From JAGOEF01 sp964511665 (GTDB taxonomy: Bacteria > Bacteroidota > Bacteroidia > Bacteroidales > ML635J-15), in the NCBI GenBank assembly GCA_964511665.1, contig CAZEHA010000082.1:1-8999 (forward strand): a stretch of 8,999 nucleotides of DNA, written 5' to 3'. The position numbers were made by a program, and so were the translations under genes. The first letter of the stretch is position 1. Every line of letters begins with the position of its first letter. Below the pieces are notes generated by a model. The model did no database searches. It was not told the DNA's origin and was given only the letters and a program-made list of their open reading frames with translations. This document shows positions 1 through 5,662 of the stretch, piece by piece.

Positions 1-9
1 ACATTTAAT

Positions 10-24
10 TGTTGATTATCAACA
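10..24. repeat. 15-base odd palindrome TGTTGATTATCAACA
   Basis: Seven bases on each side (TGTTGAT / ATCAACA) are perfect reverse complements around one central T. As RNA it could form only a short 5-bp stem. As DNA it could be a dimeric protein's site; one half, TTATCAACA, is one base from a DnaA box (TTATCCACA), but there is only one such site and no cluster. It lies just past the stop of the small ORF at 27-122. Its function is unknown. Confidence 0.3.
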
Positions 25-26
25 GG

Positions 27-122
27 TTAGAATAAATTTAAGGATTGACTAATTAGTAAAGCAATAAAAACACTAATTGCCTTAAACCACTTTTCAATGT
101 TCTTAATGTAAAAATATTTCAT
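27..122 (-). CDS. Small ORF with signal-peptide-like N-terminus; possibly the start of a broken gene
   Basis: I read a 31-codon ORF from ATG at 122 to TAA at 27. It begins MKYFYIKNIEKWFK and continues with the hydrophobic run AISVFIALLIS, then QSLNLF and stop. A short basic start followed by about 11 hydrophobic residues is what a Sec signal peptide or small membrane protein looks like. It starts 32 bases after the stop of the exported-protein gene at 155-724, on the same strand, so it could be the next gene of that transcript. The frame stays open after the TAA to the window edge (PVDNQQLN), and one base change (TAA to CAA) would join the two. It may therefore be a small protein, a nonsense-interrupted gene, a sequencing error, or chance in AT-rich DNA. 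I cannot assign a function. Confidence 0.3.
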   Translation of the reverse strand: MKYFYIKNIEKWFKAISVFIALLISQSLNLF

Positions 123-154
123 AATGGAATTGAATTATTGAATAGCCGGATTTA

Positions 155-724
155 TTATTTTATCGATTCTATGCTAAACACCTCGATATGTTGACTGGTA
201 AATATCTGGTATAATGATTCTTGATTATAGTTTGGCTTAAGCACAAGCTGAATGCAGTTTTCTGATTTGAACTCTATCGAAACAAAGTCGTCGTGTGTCT
301 GTAACGACGAAACGATTTGTTTTTTTGTTTCGGTGCTTGTTATCGGTTGTGTTGCAACTTTCACAATGCATGTATTCGTAATGGGGCTTGTTTCGTTGTT
401 GACTACTTGTTGAGATGCTGCCAAGTTCTTAATAATAGAGTTCCCCAAATCTATTATTTCCTGTTCACTCAATTCTTTGTTTGATAAAAAAGTACAAAAC
501 CTTAAGTTATCGGTATTGAGAAAATTACATCTTGATATATTGGGGTGTGCGTTCATTTGATCAATAAACCCATCAAACATTTCGTTGTTAGTGAGGCTTC
601 CAATTTCGATATGATATTCATAAGCCTGTTTTTTATCGGAATAGAAGTGCTTCACCGATTTAACCTGAGAGTAGGCGGCGAAAACGAAAATAACGGAAAC
701 AATCGTAAGTAAAAGTCTTTTCAT
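155..724 (-). CDS. Hypothetical exported protein, possibly two tandem ferredoxin-like (HMA-like) domains
   Basis: This 189-residue protein is not one I recognise. The ATG at 724 is chosen because it gives a good signal peptide (MKRLLLTIVSVIFVFAAYSQ, cleavage near residue 20); the only upstream in-frame start is a TTG at 748, which would put eight polar residues ahead of the signal. The mature part reads as two similar units, about residues 34-102 and 118-189. Each shows strand, helix, strand, strand, helix (for example YEYHIEI, then MFDGFIDQMN, then SRCNFLN, then LRFCTFLS), and the second ends with a further strand (EVFSIESIK). This order is that of a beta-alpha-beta-beta-alpha-beta fold such as HMA domains. 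No CxxC metal motif is present, so metal transport is not supported. It is probably periplasmic or surface-exposed. It sits downstream of the adhesin gene on the same strand but is separated by 178 AT-rich bases with its own candidate promoter. Confidence 0.75.
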   Translation of the reverse strand: MKRLLLTIVSVIFVFAAYSQVKSVKHFYSDKKQAYEYHIEIGSLTNNEMFDGFIDQMNAHPNISRCNFLNTDNLRFCTFLSNKELSEQEIIDLGNSIIKNLAASQQVVNNETSPITNTCIVKVATQPITSTETKKQIVSSLQTHDDFVSIEFKSENCIQLVLKPNYNQESLYQIFTSQHIEVFSIESIK

Positions 725-830
725 ATCTATCAAGTTTTCATTAATCAATTACACACAATAATACTTTGAGCAACAAAATAATAATAATCTATTAGTCTTA
801 TACATAATCTAAATCGAACAACACAACATA

Positions 831-838
831 CAAATATA
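831..838 (-). promoter_or_regulatory. Candidate -7 box TATATTTG for the 155-724 gene
   Basis: On the minus strand TATATTTG matches the Bacteroidota -7 consensus TAnnTTTG exactly. It would start transcription roughly 100 bases before the ATG at 724. No clear TTG or TTTG is seen at -33, where the DNA is only T/A-rich. The same octamer precedes the operon at 5321. In DNA this AT-rich a chance match is possible. Confidence 0.4.
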
Positions 839-853
839 AAGTTTTATTATTAA

Positions 854-893
854 TGTTTTTAAGGAAAAATGCTGTTTTTTTTAAGAAAAATGC
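854..893. repeat. Tandem imperfect repeat of about 20 bases after the adhesin gene
   Basis: Two head-to-tail copies lie at 854-872 and 873-893. Each reads TG, a T run (5 or 8), AAG or AAGG, then AAAATGC. They differ only in the T-run length and one G. Each copy also contains facing T and A runs, so its transcript could form a weak A-U hairpin. The pair starts ten bases past the adhesin stop and just upstream of the candidate -7 box of the next gene. It may be a slippage product, a weak terminator, or part of an upstream promoter region. Confidence 0.45.
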
Positions 894-902
894 ATTTTAT
901 GA

Positions 903-3900
903 TTACTTCACCAGAGAAACCACTCCGGTGTAGGTGTTTGTTCCATTGAATAAATTGATTACGTAAAGGTATGCTCCCGTTGGCATCAGCTTTCCGTTGT
1001 AATACCCATCCCAGTCTCCGGTGGTGTAGTTCGAATCGTATATTATTTGCCCCCAGCGGTTAAATACCTGCACCAGAGCTGCTGGATATCTGTCGATGTT
1101 TTCAATTACCCAGGTGTCGTTAATACCGTCGGCATTGGGTGTGAATGCGTTGGGTATTTTAATGCACTGCTTTTTGTCATCTTCCAATTGAATTGGGCCT
1201 ACGCTAAGCTCGCAGCCGTTATCATCAATTATAACAAAAGTGTAACTTCCTTCAATCAAACCATCGAAAAAGGGCAAATCGATAATGGTGTTTTGCCATT
1301 TGTACCAATATGGGGCTGTGCCTCCGCTTACTATAAAATCGACCGATCCGTCGTTGTTGCCATAGCACGAAGGATTAACGAAGTCGAAAACAAGCTCAAG
1401 CGGGGCAGGTTGGGTAACGAGTACAGTTGTGTCGCCCGTGCATCCATAGCTGTCAACTACCGATAATTGGTAGCTGCCGGCAGGCAATCCCGACACGTTT
1501 TGCGAAGATATCTGCGAATCTTGGTTGCTGCATATATAGGTAAACGGGGGTGTTCCTCCGCCGGCAACAATAGTAATGCTTCCATCGTTTCCACCATAAC
1601 AGCTTACATGGCTAATGTCACCATGAACGCTAAGACCATAGGGCGGTTCGTTAATAGTATAGTTATAAGATACCTGGCAATTGTTATTGTCGGTAATTAC
1701 GATGCTGTAGGTTCCTGATCCAAGGTTTGATATTACAGGTAAGTGTGAATTATTCGACCAGTTGTAGTTGTAGGGTGGAGTACCTCCACTAACAATCAGA
1801 GCTACTGCCCCGTCGCTGCTTCCTTTGCACCTGACGTGGGTTATGGTAGCTACGCCTACTAGTGCATCGGGGCCGGTAATTGTTCCAACAGCCGATCCGG
1901 TACATCCCCACGAGTCGGTAACAGTTACCGAGTAGTTTCCTGCGCCCAGATTCGAAATGCTTGGCTGTGTCATGTTGTTCGACCACTGCTGCCAATAAGG
2001 TTCGTGGGCGCCGGGAGTATTCACGCTGAGTGCCCCGTTGGTATCGCCATAACAACTGATGTTGCCGAGTATCGATATTTGTGGCGTTAAATTTCCGGTA
2101 ACTGCAACAACGCCGGAATTGCTGCCTGTACATAGGTTTTGGTCGGTAACGGTACACAAGTATGTACCATTATTCAAATTAACGGCTTCCTGTCCTATTG
2201 TTCCGTCTGACCATAGATAGGAATATGGAGGAGTTCCTCCGGTAGCAGTAGCCAGCGCACTTCCTGCTTCACTGCCACACACAATAGGAGAGGTGTTTAT
2301 AGTGAGTGCAAGGATAGGCGGCTCAGCTATGGTAACAGTGTGCACATTGCTACATCCATTAAAATCGGTAATGGTAACCGAATAGCTGCCTGCTGCCAGA
2401 TATCCGATTGAAGGGTTCGGGCTGCCATTGCTCCAGTTGTAGAAATAGGGCGGCGTTCCTCCACCATTAATACTTACACTAGCTGCGCCTGTGTTACTTC
2501 CACCGCATGTGGCGTCGGTACCCGTAATCGAAGTACTTAACTCATCGGGTTGACTTACAGTAACAACATTATTGTATGAGCATCCCAAATTATCGGTAAT
2601 GGTGAATCCGAAATTGGTGTTCACAGGAACTTGAGTGTGGGTAAACAGCGTAATCGCATCTTCCCAAATAATGGAATATGGGGGCTGGCCACCACCCAGA
2701 ACGCTAACAGTGGCAATCCCATCTAAACCATAACACAATGCATTTTCGGTTTCGATGTCAACAATAAAGTTGCTGTTTTCCTGAATTTGAAAAAATAAAT
2801 CAGCGGTACATGAGTTTTGATCGCTAATTGTTACGCTGTAATTACCTGCTGAAAGGCCTGTTGGGTTTGGTCCCGTCAATCCGCTGGCCGACCATGCGTA
2901 AGAATAAGGGCTCGATCCACCACTAACTGCAATAACTGCCGATCCGTCGCTACCTCCATTGCAAGTTACATGGGTTATCGAACTAATTGATGCCTGAATG
3001 GGTGCCGGCTCATTAATTACCACCCCCGAAACTGTGGTTTCACAGCCATTGCCATCGGTAACCGATATGGTGTAGGTGCCGGCTGCAAGTCCGGGTATGT
3101 TTATGCTTGAGTTCGATGTACTGCTGCTTCCTGAACCCCAGTTAACCGAGTAGGGGGGTGTGCCCAGCGAAAACCCAAGATTTATCGAGCCATCGTTGTA
3201 GCCATAGCACGACACGTGACTCACCGAGTTAACACCGGCACTTACACTTCCTGTGCTGGGAACATTCACAGTAACAGTAGCACTACACAATAAGGCATCG
3301 CTGGCAGTAACCACGTAGGAACCTGCTGCCAGATTTCCGGCAGTAGCTCCGGTTACTCCGCCAGCAGCAGCCGGCCAAGTATAGGTAAATGGCGGATTGC
3401 CTCCAGTTGCATTCACCGTGGCACTTCCCGGAGTGTTGCAAATGCTAGGCGTTACCGATACCACCGAAGTAACCACTTCATCGGGTTCTACTAAACTTGC
3501 CGAAGCAGTTCCGGTACAACCATTGAAGTCGGTAACAGTAACCGAATAGCTTCCGGCCGGAGCATCATACAAATCTTGGGTTGTTGCAGAGTTGTTCCAC
3601 AGAAAAGAATACGGAGCAGTTCCTCCACTAACACCAACTACTATGCTTCCATCGGTGCTGCCATGACACGACGGATTACCGTGTATAACTGCTGCTAAAC
3701 TTGGATTCTGAAATACGGTAATATTCATGGTAGTTGTAGATGCACATTGACCTGCATTGGGTGTAAATGTGTGAGTAACAGTGCCCGGTGTTCCCGTGTT
3801 GATTGTTGCCGGTGACCAGCTACCTATTACTCCGTTGGTAGAGGTAGTTGGCAGCGTTCCCGGTGTTGTGCCGGCGCAATAAGGCCCTAGCTGATTAAAT

Positions 3901-4859
3901 GTAGGAGCAGGACTGGGGTTTACTGTAATCGACATTGTTGTGGTGCCCGCGCACGATCCTGCATTGGGAGTAAATGTGTACACAGTTGTTCCTACCGAAG
4001 CGGTACTTATGCTTGCAGGGCTCCATGTACCGGTTACTCCGTTGGTTGACGTGGTTGGCAAAACGCCCGGTGTAGCCCCCATACAGTAGGGGCCCAACTG
4101 CGTAAACGTGGGCGTGACGTAAGGTGTTACCGTGACGACAACGGAACTGGAACCCGTAGTACATCCGGTGGTGCTCGATACGGTAACGCTGTAGGTGCCG
4201 CTGGTGGTGGCCGTTATGGTTTGTGATGTTGCACCCGTACTCCAGGCATACGATGAATATCCGGTTCCGGCATTCAACACAACGCTGCCTCCGGTACAAA
4301 AAGTTAAGGGACCCGATGCTGTGATATTGGGTGTAATTACATCGGGGTCAACATATGTAAAAATGAGTACCGCCCGGTTGATACACATGGGGCCATACGA
4401 GCACAAATTAAAGGTGTTGTTGCCCCCATAATTATACCCGGGCATCCCGCAGGGGTAAGTACTCGATACCGAAGTGGTCATCATACAGGGATTGTCGCTA
4501 CACCAGCAACCTGTGTTACCATCATAAGCAATAGGCACTGCAAACGAATTGATTGAAGCTACAAAAGCCGCCCCTTCGCAACTGGCAGTGTAGTAATTCA
4601 CAGTAACGCTGGTTACAACGTGACCTGCCGGCACAGGGTCGAAAAAGGTTTTTGCTATGCACGGTGCAGTGTTTCCGCAATAACTGCCGGGGGTATTGGT
4701 ACACCAGTAATCTTGCCCACAAACAGCGCAGCCTCCACATGCCTGAAAGCCGGTATAATACACAGTAGTGGTTGCGGTTTGTGCCGTTGTTTCGTTGCAA
4801 CAAAACATCGACAGCAGAAAACCTATTATGAGTGAAAAGTAGAGTTTTTTCATGTGCAT
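903..4859 (-). CDS. Giant SprB-repeat adhesin-like protein with type IX secretion C-terminal domain
   Basis: This 1318-residue protein is probably exported by Sec, carried across the outer membrane by the type IX system and displayed on, or released from, the cell surface. Domain order: signal peptide (Met3 to about residue 27, ending in TTAQ); a cysteine-rich region (28-170, 13 Cys); an Ig-like domain (about 175-246, with C188 and C233); two near-identical 63-residue modules (251-313, 320-382); eleven SprB-type repeats (387-1230); and a C-terminal domain (1231-1318) with the hallmarks IPNAFTPNADGINDTW, VFNRWGQIIY, WDGYYNGK and PTGAYLYVI. That last domain is the gliding-motility-associated CHU_C type, a type B secretion signal. 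Either ATG (4859 or 4853) could start the protein; the signal peptide begins at the second. It follows the small exported-protein gene by 15 bases. Similar proteins act as adhesins, sometimes in gliding; no sprB-locus gliding genes are seen here, so motility itself is not shown. No catalytic domain is recognisable. Confidence 0.93.
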   Translation of the reverse strand: MHMKKLYFSLIIGFLLSMFCCNETTAQTATTTVYYTGFQACGGCAVCGQDYWCTNTPGSYCGNTAPCIAKTFFDPVPAGHVVTSVTVNYYTASCEGAAFVASINSFAVPIAYDGNTGCWCSDNPCMMTTSVSSTYPCGMPGYNYGGNNTFNLCSYGPMCINRAVLIFTYVDPDVITPNITASGPLTFCTGGSVVLNAGTGYSSYAWSTGATSQTITATTSGTYSVTVSSTTGCTTGSSSVVVTVTPYVTPTFTQLGPYCMGATPGVLPTTSTNGVTGTWSPASISTASVGTTVYTFTPNAGSCAGTTTMSITVNPSPAPTFNQLGPYCAGTTPGTLPTTSTNGVIGSWSPATINTGTPGTVTHTFTPNAGQCASTTTMNITVFQNPSLAAVIHGNPSCHGSTDGSIVVGVSGGTAPYSFLWNNSATTQDLYDAPAGSYSVTVTDFNGCTGTASASLVEPDEVVTSVVSVTPSICNTPGSATVNATGGNPPFTYTWPAAAGGVTGATAGNLAAGSYVVTASDALLCSATVTVNVPSTGSVSAGVNSVSHVSCYGYNDGSINLGFSLGTPPYSVNWGSGSSSTSNSSINIPGLAAGTYTISVTDGNGCETTVSGVVINEPAPIQASISSITHVTCNGGSDGSAVIAVSGGSSPYSYAWSASGLTGPNPTGLSAGNYSVTISDQNSCTADLFFQIQENSNFIVDIETENALCYGLDGIATVSVLGGGQPPYSIIWEDAITLFTHTQVPVNTNFGFTITDNLGCSYNNVVTVSQPDELSTSITGTDATCGGSNTGAASVSINGGGTPPYFYNWSNGSPNPSIGYLAAGSYSVTITDFNGCSNVHTVTIAEPPILALTINTSPIVCGSEAGSALATATGGTPPYSYLWSDGTIGQEAVNLNNGTYLCTVTDQNLCTGSNSGVVAVTGNLTPQISILGNISCYGDTNGALSVNTPGAHEPYWQQWSNNMTQPSISNLGAGNYSVTVTDSWGCTGSAVGTITGPDALVGVATITHVRCKGSSDGAVALIVSGGTPPYNYNWSNNSHLPVISNLGSGTYSIVITDNNNCQVSYNYTINEPPYGLSVHGDISHVSCYGGNDGSITIVAGGGTPPFTYICSNQDSQISSQNVSGLPAGSYQLSVVDSYGCTGDTTVLVTQPAPLELVFDFVNPSCYGNNDGSVDFIVSGGTAPYWYKWQNTIIDLPFFDGLIEGSYTFVIIDDNGCELSVGPIQLEDDKKQCIKIPNAFTPNADGINDTWVIENIDRYPAALVQVFNRWGQIIYDSNYTTGDWDGYYNGKLMPTGAYLYVINLFNGTNTYTGVVSLVK
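1170..3701 (-). repeat. Array of eleven SprB-type repeats within the adhesin gene
   Basis: The protein repeats are 74-83 residues each and start near residues 387, 462, 538, 621, 698, 774, 850, 924, 1000, 1075 and 1154. The shared pattern is a Cys followed by Gly and often DG (SCYGxNDGS), then GGTPPYxYxWSN, then AGSYSVTVTD, then NGC and a closing EP or QP. Each repeat has one Cys near each end, suggesting an internal disulphide. Repeats 1, 3, 9 and 10 keep the pattern well; repeat 5 has lost the AGSYSV core (PVNTNFGFTITD) and repeat 8 has HEPYWQQW in place of GTPPY. Repeats 7 and 10 carry a third Cys (C902, C1110). The copies have diverged, which argues for an old array and not a recent expansion. 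Confidence 0.88.
3714..4109 (-). repeat. Tandem pair of 63-residue LGPYC modules within the adhesin gene
   Basis: Residues 251-313 and 320-382 share the pattern QLGPYC, TPGxLPTTSTNGV, WSPA, YTFTPNAG or HTFTPNAG, then C and TTTM. By hand alignment 46 of 63 positions are identical with no gap. Each has two Cys (C259/C303, C328/C372). A short proline-rich linker (NPSPAP) joins them. They are far more alike than any two SprB repeats in the same protein, which points to a more recent duplication or conversion. They are probably Ig-like beta-sandwich stalk modules. Confidence 0.8.
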
Positions 4860-4874
4860 GGGTATTTGTTACAA

Positions 4875-5321
4875 CTAGGGAGCATCTTCAGTAAGACTGA
4901 CACGGAAGTTTTTGGGTCGGTATTTATTGAAAAATGTTGCATCTTCAAGATAATCATTAATTAAGACGATTAATGTACTTTCGGGTTGGCTGCATTCTCC
5001 CGATAATTCTGACTGAGCAGGAATTATAATTGTTTTTTTACCTTGGTCAGCGTCTTTTTCTTTCCATTTCATATCGTGAGTGAAAATGGCATCGGTCCAT
5101 TCCACTATTGCTGTCTGCTTGTTGTGGTTTATTATTTTAAGAAATAACACCTTGTTGTTGTCGCAATGCGAAACACAGTAAAACACTTCAATACCTTGTT
5201 GAATATTACTGCCGCTTACTGCTATTCCGGCAGGTTCCCATATAGGTTCCGACTGCGATTGTGCCGATAAAGAAATAAGGGTATATAAACAAATGCTTAC
5301 AAGTACATGTAGTGTTTTCAT
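4875..5321 (-). CDS. Small exported protein of unknown function, upstream operon partner of the adhesin
   Basis: This 148-residue protein starts at the ATG at 5321, which begins a normal signal peptide (MKTLHVLVSICLYTLISLSA, then QSQS). The upstream in-frame TTG at 5345 lies inside the candidate -7 promoter box, so it is unlikely to be used. The mature protein of about 125 residues looks beta-rich (GIEVFYCVSHC, VLFLKIINHN, AIVEWTDAIF, KKTIIIPA, STLIVLIND). It has three Cys (C49, C53, C110); the first two are in a CxxxC spacing. No catalytic motif is visible and I do not recognise the family. Its stop is 15 bases before the first ATG of the adhesin gene, so the two are almost certainly transcribed together. 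That suggests, without proving, a role in handling, anchoring or accompanying the adhesin. There is no lipobox or type IX C-terminal domain, so it is probably periplasmic. Confidence 0.82.
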   Translation of the reverse strand: MKTLHVLVSICLYTLISLSAQSQSEPIWEPAGIAVSGSNIQQGIEVFYCVSHCDNNKVLFLKIINHNKQTAIVEWTDAIFTHDMKWKEKDADQGKKTIIIPAQSELSGECSQPESTLIVLINDYLEDATFFNKYRPKNFRVSLTEDAP

Positions 5322-5342
5322 GGTTCGCGGTTGTTGTTTGCA

Positions 5343-5350
5343 CAAATATA
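5343..5350 (-). promoter_or_regulatory. Candidate -7 box TATATTTG for the adhesin operon
   Basis: TATATTTG on the minus strand is an exact match to the Bacteroidota -7 consensus TAnnTTTG. Transcription would start about 15 bases before the ATG at 5321, giving a short leader. The -33 element is not clear; only T-rich DNA (GTTTTTCTTTT) lies upstream. The position supports 5321 as the true start of the first gene. Confidence 0.45.
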
Positions 5351-5592
5351 AGATATAATCTCTTATAAAAGAAAAACATACGATGAAAATTTCGATTTTT
5401 TTATAATGTATAGCGAAAATATTATTCTTGACTGTTTTTTTTTGTTAGAATTTTCACCTGTAGCATTTTGTTTTCTTCATAAATTGAATGTCTCCGCTGT
5501 TGCGATAATACTTATTCGCGTTGGTTGATGAAAATCTCCTGAAATTTTTCAATTAGATTTCATGTGAGATTTTTTGCAATTTTGTTACATGA

Positions 5593-5623
5593 TTGCACGA
5601 ACGCGATAAAAAGCTTAATTTAG
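5593..5623 (+). promoter_or_regulatory. Candidate promoter for the GT-C/TPR gene
   Basis: TTG at 5593-5595 is followed after 20 bases by TAATTTAG at 5616-5623. This fits the Bacteroidota arrangement of TTG and TAnnTTTG with 17-23 bases between, with one mismatch in the -7 box. Transcription would begin near 5629-5631, leaving a leader of about 33 bases before the ATG at 5663. Confidence 0.4.
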
Positions 5624-5662
5624 CAATGATTTATCTACTCGGTACAATTGCAAAACGACAAT

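Larger units (their letters stand above)
5322..5662. other. Divergent AT-rich intergenic region with promoters in both directions
   Basis: These 341 bases separate the minus-strand adhesin operon from the plus-strand GT-C/TPR gene. I see one candidate promoter facing each way at the ends (5343-5350 minus; 5593-5623 plus). The middle (about 5380-5590) is rich in T runs, including a nine-T stretch near 5431. It contains a weak bulged inverted repeat near 5505-5519 (GCGATAA then TTATTCGC). No ORF with a plausible start, no tRNA and no convincing riboswitch fold was found. Confidence 0.6.

Noticed and set aside
155..724. Heavy-metal-binding role for the exported two-unit protein
   Set aside because: The fold order resembles HMA domains, but no CxxC motif is present in either half.
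1047..1718. Plus-strand ORFs opposite the adhesin gene (1047-1466, 1467-1718)
   Set aside because: No signal, motif or start context; the opposite strand encodes the well-supported C-terminal domain and SprB repeats.
1170..3701. Repeat array as a CRISPR array or non-coding satellite
   Set aside because: The roughly 225-base periodicity is at protein level, in one open frame with conserved Cys, Trp and Gly positions; the nucleotide copies are diverged and there are no spacers.
1789..4803. Minus-strand ORFs of 93-134 codons in other frames inside the adhesin gene (for example 1789-2157, 3895-4299, 4522-4803)
   Set aside because: They are rich in Arg, Cys and Tyr, lack domain motifs, and follow the repetitive codons of the adhesin in a shifted frame. 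They are by-products of that gene.
4791..4805. Cys20-Cys21 in the adhesin signal peptide as a lipoprotein lipobox
   Set aside because: The residues before them (SMF) lack the Gly, Ala or Ser needed at -1, and a normal cleavage site (TTAQ) follows. Type IX cargo usually uses an ordinary signal peptide.
5505..5522. Bulged inverted repeat in the divergent intergenic region as an RNA element
   Set aside because: It has a three-base loop, one bulge and no neighbouring conserved structure; it could easily arise by chance.
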